Assembly: GCF_002423035.1 (NCBI RefSeq)
Contig: NZ_DIUM01000070.1
Coordinates: 52,615 to 116,614, forward strand
Origin: Thiocapsa sp. UBA6158
GTDB lineage: Bacteria; Pseudomonadota; Gammaproteobacteria; Chromatiales; Chromatiaceae
Reading direction: 5' to 3'
Length of the DNA stretch: 64,000 nucleotides
The position numbers and the translations under genes were made by a program. The stretch's first letter is position 1, and the number at the start of each line of letters is the position of its first letter. The notes beneath the pieces were generated by a model, which searched no databases, was not told the origin of the DNA, and was given only the letters and a program-made list of their open reading frames with translations. Shown here piece after piece: positions 1-9,095 of the stretch.

Positions 1-379
1 CGAAGGTCTCGCCCTCGGTCCCGCTCGCCGGGCGCTGTACAACGGGCGCGGTCATCTCGATGCGCTCGCCCTCGCCCGCCGCCGGCCGCTGGCTGACCGG
101 CGCCGTCATCTCGATCTTGGTATCCGCGCGATTGTCTCCGAAGATGTAGCCGGCAAGGATGCGAAACGCCTGATTCCCGGCCTCGTCGAAGGGGCCGGCG
201 ACTTCGGTCTCGGCAACCGCATAGGACGGATAACGGCGTAGCTCGAAATCGGGAAAGGTTCGAACGACCGTGTAGTTGGGTTCCTCGACCGCCATCGCTT
301 CGATCACTCCGAACGCCATGAGAAGGGCGCACACCAGGGTCGTGGTCGTGCGCAGGGTCTTGAATCTTGATCCGGTCAT
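1..379 (-). CDS. SOUL-family haem-binding protein, C-terminus outside window
   Basis: An open frame runs on the minus strand from an ATG at 379 to the window edge (126 codons visible). The first 28 residues form a signal peptide-like stretch (hydrophobic LVCALLMAFGVIEAMA), so the product is probably exported. The mature start reads EEPNYTVVRTFPDFELRRYP and later GPFDEAGNQAFRILAGYIFG and KIEMTAPVSQ, which is the typical SOUL/HBP pattern. An insertion repeats the phrase IEMTAPV twice. It lies 78 bp after the DUF4912 gene on the same strand and may be its operon partner. The haem role is family knowledge; the C-terminal third is not visible. Confidence 0.8.
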   Translation of the reverse strand, partial: MTGSRFKTLRTTTTLVCALLMAFGVIEAMAVEEPNYTVVRTFPDFELRRYPSYAVAETEVAGPFDEAGNQAFRILAGYIFGDNRADTKIEMTAPVSQRPAAGEGERIEMTAPVVQRPASGTEGETF

Positions 380-457
380 CGCAGGTGCCTCTTGTTCCCG
401 GTATCGGGGGTTGACTGTTGGCACGGCCCGGTCTCGACATCGCCCGGACCAAGGTGT

Positions 458-1531
458 TCACCTTGTTTCTGAATCGTCGCTTTCGGCGGGTCGTTCGGGC
501 AGATCCGGCGGATGGAGCTGGAAAGCCCGCCGGATCAATTCCGGATCATCGACCCGAATGACGAGCTGAAAGCGACCTCCCGGCCCGACGCGATAAGGGT
601 GTCCGTAGAGGTCGATCAGCGTGCCGGGTGCGGCACAGCCGTTGATGCGCAGCTCGGCCTCGATCAACAGCTCGGTGCCGCCGGGCGTCGGCTGGCCGTA
701 GCGCATCGGCGCGGTCGGCGATGGGCTCGCGCGCCGCTCGGCGGGATGAGCGGGCTCGGGGATGGTGTCTTCGCCCCATGGTGCAGAGACGTCCTCGCGT
801 GGCGCCGGGGCTTCCGAATCGGGATCCGGCGACCTGATCGGCGATTGACCGACGCGATCGGGCTGTATCGGGATCTCGGCGACCAGCGTGACCTCGCGGT
901 CCGGAACACGGCCGAACTCGTGACCGGGACCCAGATCAAGGCCCGCACGCAGTCGGGCCAAAACGTCGACGGCGCGGATTCCGGGCTGCTCGGCAACGAC
1001 AGATCGCGTGCCGAGCGGCTCGCGTGCCGTTGAGGACGGCGTCGCTGCCGCTCCCGACTTCGGAGGATCGGTCCCCGGCGTCGCAGCCGGCGCCGGTGCC
1101 TCGATCAGCGCATCGGAGGGTGCCCTGATCCTCTCGACGGTCGGGAAGCGGACATCGACCCGCGCGCCGTGATCAAGGACGTTGGATCGGGCGAGCATCA
1201 CCCAACCGCCCGACGCATCGCTCAGACCCAACTCGGCGTCGTAACGCGCCGGCCGCGCATCGACCGAAAAGACGTGCTCCCCGTGGCCACCCGGGCTGCG
1301 CAGCTGCAGGGCGATTTCTTCCACCTGCGTTGTGCCGTCGGCATGAAGGCGCCGCAGACGCAGCACGGGCGCCGCCTTGGCGCCGCCACGTCCGAAACCG
1401 GCTGCCGCGGGGATAAGATCGTCGCCCGAGAGGCGCCAGAAGGCGCAGAGTCCGCCCTCCCCTGCGCTCGCCAACACGAGATGCGTCCCGCGCTCGCGTA
1501 AGGGGAATCGTGGTACCAGCGTCCGTTTCAC
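458..1531 (-). CDS. DUF4912 domain protein next to GH57 gene
   Basis: Product of 357 aa with a GTG start. The start overlaps the stop of the upstream GH57 gene by 4 bp (GTGA), so the two are probably translationally coupled. The first 130 residues (RGTHLVLASAGEGGLCAFWR, then PARYDAELGLSDASGGWVML) look like a DUF4912 domain, a beta-rich module often encoded beside GH57 enzymes. The middle (about 140-270) is Pro/Ala/Arg-rich and probably disordered. A second small domain follows at about 285-340 (GTELLIEAELRINGCAAPG), ending in an acidic tail. No catalytic motif is seen. Its role is probably carbohydrate binding or regulation of the glycogen enzymes, which is inference. Confidence 0.7.
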   Translation of the reverse strand: MKRTLVPRFPLRERGTHLVLASAGEGGLCAFWRLSGDDLIPAAAGFGRGGAKAAPVLRLRRLHADGTTQVEEIALQLRSPGGHGEHVFSVDARPARYDAELGLSDASGGWVMLARSNVLDHGARVDVRFPTVERIRAPSDALIEAPAPAATPGTDPPKSGAAATPSSTAREPLGTRSVVAEQPGIRAVDVLARLRAGLDLGPGHEFGRVPDREVTLVAEIPIQPDRVGQSPIRSPDPDSEAPAPREDVSAPWGEDTIPEPAHPAERRASPSPTAPMRYGQPTPGGTELLIEAELRINGCAAPGTLIDLYGHPYRVGPGGRFQLVIRVDDPELIRRAFQLHPPDLPERPAESDDSETR

Positions 1532-2763
1532 TGCGCGAGACCGCCTGAACTAAGCCCGTTCGCATCCGCCCGGGACGCCTGCGTGAGCGTGAGCGCGATC
1601 TGCGCCTCGTCCAATGCGAGCGACGCGTCATGGGTCCGTGCGTGCAGATGCGGGATCCAGGAATCGCCCCAAAAGAGAAAACAGCTGGTTTCGGCCTCGA
1701 GGATCAAACGACGGGCGCGCGCGAGGTGCTCGCAGCACCGAGCGGTCGCGTCCGCAGATCCACGCTTGATCTGCCAGTAGCGGGCACTCAACTGCGCAAC
1801 CTCCGCGACGGCTTCGCGTTGGCGCTCGCTGCCCGCCCACCGGGAGAGATCCTCCCCGGAGGTGGATCCGACGTTCCATGCGCCGGTCTGGACCTGCGCG
1901 TGGGCGGTCGGCGTCACCCGACCGAGATAGTCTGCCAGACGGACCGGGATGATCGGGCAGGTCCCGTCGCGCACCTGCTCCATATAAGGCGCGAAGAAAT
2001 GGCCGAAGAATCCGGATGGCTCGTGGGTCTGGCGAAACCAGCCGCCGTTCTCGCCGTCCGACCAGGTCGTGACCAGTCGTCTCTCGTCCGGCCGCGGCGA
2101 GCCTGCGGTCCGCCACAAGACCTCGTCGCGAAACCAACGCGGATTCAGCCCGCTCTCTTGGGCGTTGGAGACCTCGCGATCGCGCGGGACGACGCTGATG
2201 CAGACACCCTCGTGGCAAGCGATATAAGGGCGAAAGATATCGCTGATGCCGTCCTCGGGGCGCACATGCACGCCGTCGACGACCACGTAGTCGTAGCCGG
2301 CCTGCACCAGCGCGGGGATCATGGCCATGGTGAAGGCCATCTCCGGGGGCCAAAAGCCGCGCGGGGCGCGACCGAAGACCTGCTCCATCCGTGTCCGCCC
2401 CAAGGCAAGCTGCTCGGACCAATCGGCATGCGGGATCAGGGGGAAGATGGGGTGGGAGTAGCCCATGCCGATCAGCTCGATATTATCGGCCTCGCGGTAG
2501 CGCGCGAGCATCTCCGGGATATCGACGATGTGACGATACCGATCGACGATTTCGGGATCGAGGAGCTGCTCGAGCAAGACACCTGAGAAACCGACATGAA
2601 GCCGGGCGACGTCGCGATACTGCAGGGCATAGCACGGCACGCGCTCGTAGCACCTGATGATCTCCTCGGCCTCCCAAGGATTGGCATCGATCAGGAGGCG
2701 CAGGTTTCCGGGCGGCTGGTGCATGTGCAACCCGAGGGCGTGATGGATGTCGGTCCGAGTCAT
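1528..2763 (-). CDS. Glycoside hydrolase family 57 protein
   Basis: Product of 411 aa. The N-terminus HHALGLHMHQPPGNLR is the HxHQPP-type motif that opens GH57 enzymes. GMGYSHPIFPLIP and APRGFWPPEMAFT match further conserved GH57 blocks; the Glu in WPPEMAF is at the position of the usual catalytic nucleophile region, and the DYVVVDGVH block follows. GH57 members act on alpha-glucans (alpha-amylase, 4-alpha-glucanotransferase or branching enzyme). It is shorter than the 500-700 aa enzymes and lacks their C-terminal helical domain, so the precise reaction is unknown. It sits 125 bp after glgX and overlaps the DUF4912 gene, consistent with a glycogen or maltodextrin operon. Confidence 0.82.
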   Translation of the reverse strand: MTRTDIHHALGLHMHQPPGNLRLLIDANPWEAEEIIRCYERVPCYALQYRDVARLHVGFSGVLLEQLLDPEIVDRYRHIVDIPEMLARYREADNIELIGMGYSHPIFPLIPHADWSEQLALGRTRMEQVFGRAPRGFWPPEMAFTMAMIPALVQAGYDYVVVDGVHVRPEDGISDIFRPYIACHEGVCISVVPRDREVSNAQESGLNPRWFRDEVLWRTAGSPRPDERRLVTTWSDGENGGWFRQTHEPSGFFGHFFAPYMEQVRDGTCPIIPVRLADYLGRVTPTAHAQVQTGAWNVGSTSGEDLSRWAGSERQREAVAEVAQLSARYWQIKRGSADATARCCEHLARARRLILEAETSCFLFWGDSWIPHLHARTHDASLALDEAQIALTLTQASRADANGLSSGGLAQ

Positions 2764-2888
2764 GAATCACCACAGTCAGGGGGATGCCTGTATGGATCGT
2801 CGGCGGTCGGCCTTCAGCGGGGGATGGGGTTCGTTCGCTCTACCCATCCTACGCCCTCGGAGCGTCGGCGCTCTTCTCTTCTTTAGGC

Positions 2889-4979
2889 TCAGCGTCCCTC
2901 GAAGATCTGAATACTGCGCGAGCGCACCAGGACGGCGTCTGTTTCGAGCGCGACCTGATCCTCGGGCAGGATGAGATCGGTCGGGCTGGCCCGTCCGGTG
3001 TCGAGCGCGGTGTGCCAACGACACTGCTCGATCGCCGGGATCTCGAAGCGCTTCGCCTCGGCATCCATGTTGATGAGGACGCACAGCAAGTCGTCGTCTT
3101 GGCGCGCGCGCGCCAAGGTGAAGGCGAGCACCCGCGCGTCCGGGTCATCCCAGGGCGGATCGCCCGGCGCGGTCCCGTGCCAGACCACATCCGGAAGATC
3201 GCTGCTGTTGCGCGGCTGGCCGGACAGGAAGTGACGGCGACGCAGACTCGCGTGACGCTTGCGCAAGGCGATCAATCCGCGCACGAAGCGCAGCATATCG
3301 CCGTTGCGCTCGACCAACGACCAGTCGAACCACCCCAAGGGGTTGTCCTGGCACCAAGTGTTGTTGTTGCCCTGTTGGGTGCGCAGCACCTCGTCGCCGG
3401 CCAAGAGCATCGGGATACCCTGGCTCATGAACATCAGGGTCAAGAGGTTCTTGGCCTGACGCCTGCGCAGCGCGAGGATCTCGGGATTCTCGGTCTCGCC
3501 CTCCACACCGCAGTTCCAGCTCAGGTTGTTGTCGGTCCCGTCGCGATTCTCCTCACGGTTGGCGCGGTTGTATTTGCGCTCGTAGGAGACGAGGTCCCAT
3601 AGGGTGAAGCCATCGTGGCAGGTGACGAAGTTCACGCTGTTGATGGGCTGGCGCAGGTTGGCCTGATAGAGATCGCTGCTGCCCGCAATCCGGGTGGCGA
3701 TCTCCGGCACCAGCCCCGGGTCTCCGCGAACGAAACGGCGTACGCTGTCGCGAAAGCAGCCGTTCCATTCCATCCAGCGATAGCCGGGAAAGCTGCCGAC
3801 CTGATACAGGCCCGCAGCGTCCCAGGCCTCGGCGATGATCTTGGATGCGTTGAGCGTATCGGAGAGCTCGATCGCCCAGAGCACGGGCGGATTGGCCATC
3901 GGTCGGCCGTCCGAGTCACGCGCCATGGCGCTGGCGAGATCGAAACGGAACCCGTCCACATGCATCTCGCGCACCCAATACTCGAGTGCGTCGATGATGA
4001 AACGGGACACGACGGGGTGATTGGCGTTGACCGTATTGCCGCAGCCGGTGAAGTCCAGATAGATACGCTTGTCCAGACTGTCCAGGCAGTAGAAGGTCTC
4101 GTTGCCGAGTCCCTTGAAGCTCATGGTCGGACCGCCGGTGCCGCCTTCGCTGGTGTGGTTGAACACCACATCCAGGATGACGCCGATGCCGGCCTTGTGC
4201 AGGGCCTTGACCATGTCGCGGAACTCGCGCCGATGCGTGCCCTGCTCGGGCGTGACACAGTAACCGGGATGGGGCGAGAAGAAGCCGAAGCTGCTGTAGC
4301 CCCAGAAGTTGCGCAGCCCCGCCTCCCAGACGCCCGGCGGAACGTCCTGCTCGTCGAAGGCCATGACCGGCATCAGCTCGACATGGGTGATGCCGAGGTC
4401 CTGCAGATAAGGAATCTTTTCGATCAGACCGAGGAAGGTCCCGGGATGATGCACGCCCGAGCTGGCATGCCGGGTAAAGCCGCCGACATGCAGCTCGTAG
4501 ATGATGGTCTGCTCGGTGGGGCGGCGGATCGGCGTGTCGCCTTCCCAGTTGTACTCCTCGGCGAGAACCATGGCACGGGGCGAGTCATGGGGCTTCACAC
4601 CCTTGTTCAGGCGACTCCAGCGATCCCAATGCGAGAGGTTGACTGCACGCGCCCAGGGGTCGAGCAGCTCGGTGCCGGCATCGAAACGCCAACCGTGGGC
4701 ACGGGGCTCGAACGGACCTTCCATACGCCAGGTGTAGTGGGTTCCCGGCGGCAGATCCACGACCAGAACATGCCAGTAGAAGAAGGTGTGGTTGACCTCC
4801 GGATCCAGCCGGATGATCTGGAAGGGCTCCGAGCTGTCCGCGCTGCGATAAAGCAGCAGCTCGGCCCCGCAGGCATGGCGGCTGAATACGGAGAAGTTGA
4901 CCCCGTCGTCCTCGACGCTCGCCCCGTTGGGATAGCGACGACCGGGAAGGATCTGAAAAGGACCTTGATCGACTGGCAT
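2889..4979 (-). CDS. glgX: Glycogen debranching enzyme (isoamylase type, GlgX/TreX)
   Basis: Product of 696 aa from the ATG at 4979. An upstream in-frame ATG at 5066 would add 29 poorly conserved residues, so it is not used. The N-terminal CBM48 segment (GRRYPNGASVEDDGVNFSVFSRHA) is followed by a GH13 barrel: VILDVVFNHTSEGG, VDGFRFDLASAM (nucleophile Asp), IIAEAWDAAG (acid/base Glu) and VNFVTCHDGFTLWDLVSY (transition-state Asp region). The motif LAGDEVLRTQQGNNN is characteristic of GlgX. The enzyme hydrolyses alpha-1,6 branches of glycogen after phosphorylase trimming. It is first in a minus-strand group with the GH57 and DUF4912 genes. Confidence 0.93.
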   Translation of the reverse strand: MPVDQGPFQILPGRRYPNGASVEDDGVNFSVFSRHACGAELLLYRSADSSEPFQIIRLDPEVNHTFFYWHVLVVDLPPGTHYTWRMEGPFEPRAHGWRFDAGTELLDPWARAVNLSHWDRWSRLNKGVKPHDSPRAMVLAEEYNWEGDTPIRRPTEQTIIYELHVGGFTRHASSGVHHPGTFLGLIEKIPYLQDLGITHVELMPVMAFDEQDVPPGVWEAGLRNFWGYSSFGFFSPHPGYCVTPEQGTHRREFRDMVKALHKAGIGVILDVVFNHTSEGGTGGPTMSFKGLGNETFYCLDSLDKRIYLDFTGCGNTVNANHPVVSRFIIDALEYWVREMHVDGFRFDLASAMARDSDGRPMANPPVLWAIELSDTLNASKIIAEAWDAAGLYQVGSFPGYRWMEWNGCFRDSVRRFVRGDPGLVPEIATRIAGSSDLYQANLRQPINSVNFVTCHDGFTLWDLVSYERKYNRANREENRDGTDNNLSWNCGVEGETENPEILALRRRQAKNLLTLMFMSQGIPMLLAGDEVLRTQQGNNNTWCQDNPLGWFDWSLVERNGDMLRFVRGLIALRKRHASLRRRHFLSGQPRNSSDLPDVVWHGTAPGDPPWDDPDARVLAFTLARARQDDDLLCVLINMDAEAKRFEIPAIEQCRWHTALDTGRASPTDLILPEDQVALETDAVLVRSRSIQIFEGR

Positions 4980-5156
4980 GGCGGTGATGCTTGATGTAGT
5001 AATGCCGAGCGAGCTCGGATGCGGTTGGCGCCGTCGGCCGACCCGCGAAAGCAAATAGAATAACACGCGCCCCTTTAACCCGGATCCATGATGAGTCCCC
5101 GGATGCGCCCTGATTGGACCTCGGGATGGCTCTCGCGATGAGCAGGACCCATCCGA

Positions 5157-6359
5157 TCAACGCGCAGACCGGCGGCCGTGAACCGCCCTCGGGGGACGAT
5201 CCACCCAACGCCAAGCCGCGAGCAGTCCAAGCGCCGCGGCACCGGATGCGATCCCGAAGGTGACCCCGGCACCCTCGGCGCTCCAGAGCAACCCTCCGAT
5301 CAGACTGCCGAGCGCACCGCCCGCGCCGAAGCTCAGGCTGTTGTAGAGCGCCTGTCCGCGCCCCTGGGTGCGTCCGCGGAAGTACTGATGGACGAGATGG
5401 ATCGCCGCAGCGTGGAAGGTCCCGAAGGTGGCGGCGTGCATGAGCTGGGCAAAGATCGCAACCGCCGGGATCGCGACGAAGGTGCCGATCAGAAGCCATC
5501 GCACGAGCGCGATCGCCAGACTCCAGATCAGAACATGACGCGCACCGAAACGCTCGAGCAGGTTGCGCATCACCAGAAACACCAGCACCTCGGCCACGAC
5601 GCCGAGCGCCCAAAGCGCGCCGATCGCCGAGGTCGAGTATCCCACCGCCGCGAGATGAATCGAGTAAAAGGCGTAATAGATCCCGTGACTCGCCTGCATG
5701 AGAAAGCAGGCGGCGAGGAACGCCATGACCTCGGGTCGGGCCAAGAGCACGCGCAATCCGGGCGTAGCCTGATCACCCGTGACGGGCGCACTGTCCGGGA
5801 CGGTGAGGGTCGAGAGCCAAATGCCGACGAAGAGGACCAGCACCCAGATCGGTACCACGCCCATCGGCGCCGACTCCAACTGCACGCCCAGGATCGCCAC
5901 CACCAGGATAAACCCGACCGAGCCCCACAGCCGAATCAGGGCATAGCCGGCGGGCCGATGTCCCAGATGATTGAAGGTCACCGCCTCCATCTGCGGAAGG
6001 GATGCGTTCCAGAAGAAGCTGAACAGGACCATCGCCACGGCGATGGTCCAGAAATCGTTGGCCGGAAAGACGCCGAGGAAGGTCACCGCCGAGACCAGCG
6101 AGGCGAGGCGCACGATCGGCATGCGCCGACCCGTGATGTCGACGATATGACCCCAGAGCATCGGTGCGACGATCTTGGTGCCGACCAGGATCGCCATGAG
6201 CTGACCGATCGCCAGGGCGTCGAACCCTTTCGATTGCAGATAAGGCCCCCAAAAGGGCACCAGTGCACCGAGCGCCGCGAAATAGAAGAAGTAGTAGCCG
6301 GAGAGTCGCCAGTAAGGCATCGCCTCTGGCCAGGCGCTGAACCGCGTCCGCTTTGACAT
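5157..6359 (-). CDS. MFS transporter, HcaT/LacY-like
   Basis: Product of 400 aa, counted from the ATG at 6359. An in-frame upstream ATG at 6407 adds a charged stretch before the first conserved residues. About twelve hydrophobic segments are visible. Loop 2-3 carries MLWGHIVDITGRRMPIV, the usual MFS Asp-Arg motif. The start (YYFFYFAALGALVPFWGPYLQSKGF) and FGTFHAAAIHLVHQYFRGRTQGRGQALY late in the protein are typical of the PPP/HcaT subfamily (MFS_1_like), which has members for aromatic acids and sugars. The substrate cannot be read from sequence. It is 177 bp upstream of glgX and could be co-transcribed with it. Confidence 0.82.
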   Translation of the reverse strand: MSKRTRFSAWPEAMPYWRLSGYYFFYFAALGALVPFWGPYLQSKGFDALAIGQLMAILVGTKIVAPMLWGHIVDITGRRMPIVRLASLVSAVTFLGVFPANDFWTIAVAMVLFSFFWNASLPQMEAVTFNHLGHRPAGYALIRLWGSVGFILVVAILGVQLESAPMGVVPIWVLVLFVGIWLSTLTVPDSAPVTGDQATPGLRVLLARPEVMAFLAACFLMQASHGIYYAFYSIHLAAVGYSTSAIGALWALGVVAEVLVFLVMRNLLERFGARHVLIWSLAIALVRWLLIGTFVAIPAVAIFAQLMHAATFGTFHAAAIHLVHQYFRGRTQGRGQALYNSLSFGAGGALGSLIGGLLWSAEGAGVTFGIASGAAALGLLAAWRWVDRPPRAVHGRRSAR

Positions 6360-6520
6360 GCTTTCTTTGCGCCCCGGATCGACCTTACGCTGGCCCATCG
6401 AGGGCATCGTCGACGCGGTTCAGTTCATGAAATTCTTGACCGACCGGCATTGCGCAAACGTCGTGGGCGGGAATGACGCGGGACAGGCACCGAATCGGCT
6501 CCCGCCGCCGCGGAACCGGC

Positions 6521-7612
6521 TCAGGCGGCGATCGGCGGGGTGGGCGGCACCACGCCGGCGTTCTGGCCGCGGTGCCGCAGCAGGTGATCCATCAGGACCA
6601 ATGCGAGCATGGCCTCGGCAATCGGCGTGGCCCGAATACCGACGCAGGGGTCGTGTCGGCCCTTGGTGACCACCTCGATGGCCTGACCTGAGGTGTCGAT
6701 GGTACGACCCGGCAGCCGGATGCTGGAGGTCGGCTTCAAGGCGATGCGCACCAGCACGTCTTGACCCGAGGAGATGCCACCGAGGATGCCGCCGGCGTGG
6801 TTGGAGAGAAAGCCCTCGGGGGTCATCTCGTCGCGGTGCTCGGTGCCCTTCTGCTCGACGCAGGCGAAACCGGCGCCGATCTCCACACCCTTCACGGCGT
6901 TGATGCTCATCATGGCGTGGGCGATGTCGGCATCGAGCCGATCGAAGACCGGCTCGCCGAGACCCGTCGGCATGCCGCTCGCCACGACCGTGATGGCTGC
7001 GCCGATGGAGTTGCCCTCTTTGCGCAGGTCGTCCATGTACGCCTCGAGACGCGGCACCGTCTCGGCGCAGGGACAGAAGAAGGGGTTTTGCTCGACCTGA
7101 TCCCAGTCGAGGCTTGCGGGACGGATCGGGCCGAGTTGGGACAGATAACCGCGCACCGAGATGCCGGCGTGCTCGGCCAAGTATTTCTTGGCGATCGCCC
7201 CGGCCGCGACCCGCACGGCGGTCTCGCGCGCGGAGGATCGTCCGCCGCCGCGATAGTCGCGTCGGCCGTATTTCTGGTCGTAGGTGTAATCGGCGTGTCC
7301 GGGGCGATAACGCGCGGCGATCTCGGAGTAATCCTTCGAGCGCTGATCCTCATTTCGAATCAGCAGGCCGATCGGGGCGCCGGTGGTACGGCCCTCGAAC
7401 ACACCCGAGAGGATCTCCACCGTATCGGACTCGCGCCGCTGGGTGGTGTGACGCGACTGGCCGGGCTTGCGCCGATCCAGATCACGCTGCAGATCCGCGG
7501 CTTCAAGCGCGAGCCCCGGAGGACAGCCGTCGACAACACCGCCGATGGCCGGACCGTGACTCTCGCCGAAACTGGTGAAGACAAAGACCCGCCCGAAGCT
7601 GTTGCCGGACAT
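6521..7612 (-). CDS. aroC: Chorismate synthase
   Basis: Product of 363 aa, the usual length for AroC. The N-terminus SFGESHGPAIGGVVDGCPPG, then YRGGGRSSARETAVRVAAGA, and ARFDDRV-independent but AroC-specific GGILGGISSGQDV and RHDPCVGIRATPIAEAM are the signature blocks. It removes phosphate from 5-enolpyruvylshikimate-3-phosphate in a reduced-FMN-dependent reaction, giving chorismate for aromatic amino acids, folate and quinones, in the cytoplasm. The start lies 3 bp after the stop of the TolC-family gene, so the two share a transcript; this pairing has no obvious functional logic. Confidence 0.97.
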   Translation of the reverse strand: MSGNSFGRVFVFTSFGESHGPAIGGVVDGCPPGLALEAADLQRDLDRRKPGQSRHTTQRRESDTVEILSGVFEGRTTGAPIGLLIRNEDQRSKDYSEIAARYRPGHADYTYDQKYGRRDYRGGGRSSARETAVRVAAGAIAKKYLAEHAGISVRGYLSQLGPIRPASLDWDQVEQNPFFCPCAETVPRLEAYMDDLRKEGNSIGAAITVVASGMPTGLGEPVFDRLDADIAHAMMSINAVKGVEIGAGFACVEQKGTEHRDEMTPEGFLSNHAGGILGGISSGQDVLVRIALKPTSSIRLPGRTIDTSGQAIEVVTKGRHDPCVGIRATPIAEAMLALVLMDHLLRHRGQNAGVVPPTPPIAA

Positions 7613-7615
7613 GAT

Positions 7616-8968
7616 TCAGTACGCCAGCGGGGCAATCGTATCGGCGGGGTTGAGCCAGGCATTGCCGCGCGCGAGGATCTCCCGCGTCAGGGTGCTGGTG
7701 GCTTGGTGCAGACGCACGCCGTTGAGGATGTAGTCGTAACGCGAGCTCAAGTAATCGAACTCGGCCTGGAACAACAGACGTTGCGCATTCAGGACATCGA
7801 CCTGGGTGCGGGTACCGACCTCCTGACCTGCCTCGGTGGATTCGAGCGACGACCTCGCCGAGACGACCGCGGCTTGACGAGCCTTCACGTCCTCGATGCT
7901 CGAGATGACGCCCCGAAAGGCGTCCTTGACCTGTTGATCGACCTGTCGGCGTGTCGCGTCGAGCTGATCTTGCGAGGCGCGGAAGTTGAACCCGGCCTGA
8001 CGCGTCCGCGAGGCGACCGCGCCGCCCTGATAGATGGGCACGTTGAGCGTGAGTCCGACGAACCCGGTGTCCGAATCCGTGTTGAATTCGGCACCCGAGC
8101 GGGCAACGTCGTAGCCGGCCTGCAGGTTCACCGACGGGTAATAGCCCGAGCGCTCGATCTGGATCCCCTTCTTGGCCGCGCTCACCGCCTCGCTGGCCGC
8201 GATGATGCCGTAGTTCGAGCGTCCGGCGGTTTCGGCCCAGATCTCGATGTTGTTGGGCTCGGGCGGGGTCAGCGGCAGCGTGTCGCCGAGTCGCGCGAGC
8301 GGCACCTGGATCGGACCGACGATGGTCAGGAGCGCCTGCCAGGCATTGTCGAGATCGTTCTTTGCCGTGATCAGGTTGGCGCGCGAACGGTCGTATGCGG
8401 CCTGACTGTCGTTCACATCCGTGATGGCGACCAAGCCGACCTCGAAGCGCTGCCTGGATTGCTCGAGCTGACGCTCGTCTGCTCGAACCAGTGCTTCCTG
8501 CACAGTCACCGCATCGGCGGCACGCAAGACCCCGAAGTAGCGATCCGCCGTATTGACCATCAAGGTGATCTGGGCGTCGCGGTATTGGGCCTCGGCCTGC
8601 GCGATGATGTTGTCGGTCTGTTTCAGGGTCATCCAGTTGGCCCGGTTGTAGACCGTTTGGCTGACGACGGCTTGGGCACCCTGGGTGCCGAAGCTATCGT
8701 TCCTGCTGAAACTCGTCCCGAAACTGCTGGTTCCGCTCGAATCGACGTTTTGATAGTCCACCGTTCCGACGACGCTCAGGTTCGGGAGCAGAAGAGAGCG
8801 GGCTTGGGGCATGACCTCGCGTGTTGCGAACAGCTCCTGCTCTGCTTGACGGATCTGGGGGTCGCTCTGAACCGCCAAGTCGTAGATCTGCAGGAGATCC
8901 TCGGCTTGGCTCGCCGATGCCAGACCGCAAAGCAATGCGGCGATCAGGGTCGAAAGGCGTGTTCGCAT
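7616..8968 (-). CDS. TolC-family outer membrane efflux protein
   Basis: Product of 450 aa starting at the ATG at 8968, preceded by an AAGGAA ribosome site. A 22-residue signal peptide (LSTLIAALLCGLASASQA) targets the outer membrane. Two repeats of the outer membrane efflux protein family follow: EDLLQIYDLAVQSDPQIRQA with PNLSVVGTVDYQN, and SYYPSVNLQ-like YYPSVNLQAGYDVARSG with PIYQGGAVASRTRQAGF. Length and C-terminal TDVNDSQAAYDRSRANLI and VDVLNAQRLLFQAEFDY fit TolC, the trimeric channel of type I secretion and RND or MFS efflux systems. No inner-membrane partner is adjacent, so it may serve several pumps. Confidence 0.93.
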   Translation of the reverse strand: MRTRLSTLIAALLCGLASASQAEDLLQIYDLAVQSDPQIRQAEQELFATREVMPQARSLLLPNLSVVGTVDYQNVDSSGTSSFGTSFSRNDSFGTQGAQAVVSQTVYNRANWMTLKQTDNIIAQAEAQYRDAQITLMVNTADRYFGVLRAADAVTVQEALVRADERQLEQSRQRFEVGLVAITDVNDSQAAYDRSRANLITAKNDLDNAWQALLTIVGPIQVPLARLGDTLPLTPPEPNNIEIWAETAGRSNYGIIAASEAVSAAKKGIQIERSGYYPSVNLQAGYDVARSGAEFNTDSDTGFVGLTLNVPIYQGGAVASRTRQAGFNFRASQDQLDATRRQVDQQVKDAFRGVISSIEDVKARQAAVVSARSSLESTEAGQEVGTRTQVDVLNAQRLLFQAEFDYLSSRYDYILNGVRLHQATSTLTREILARGNAWLNPADTIAPLAY

Positions 8969-9095
8969 GTTGGATTCCTTGGTCGGGCTCGCGGGGTCAG
9001 GTGATACCCTGAAGGCCTTCAGTATAGGGGACAACGGGGCCGGCTCTCAATCCGGGGCCCTCTGCACGCTCGATCAAACGGAGATGTCGTCCACC

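Noticed and set aside
2784..5000. Large plus-strand frames opposite glgX
   Set aside because: Antisense to a fully recognised enzyme; no supporting signals.
6761..9004. Long plus-strand open frame over aroC and the TolC gene
   Set aside because: It is antisense to two well-identified genes and has no family resemblance; high GC leaves such frames open.
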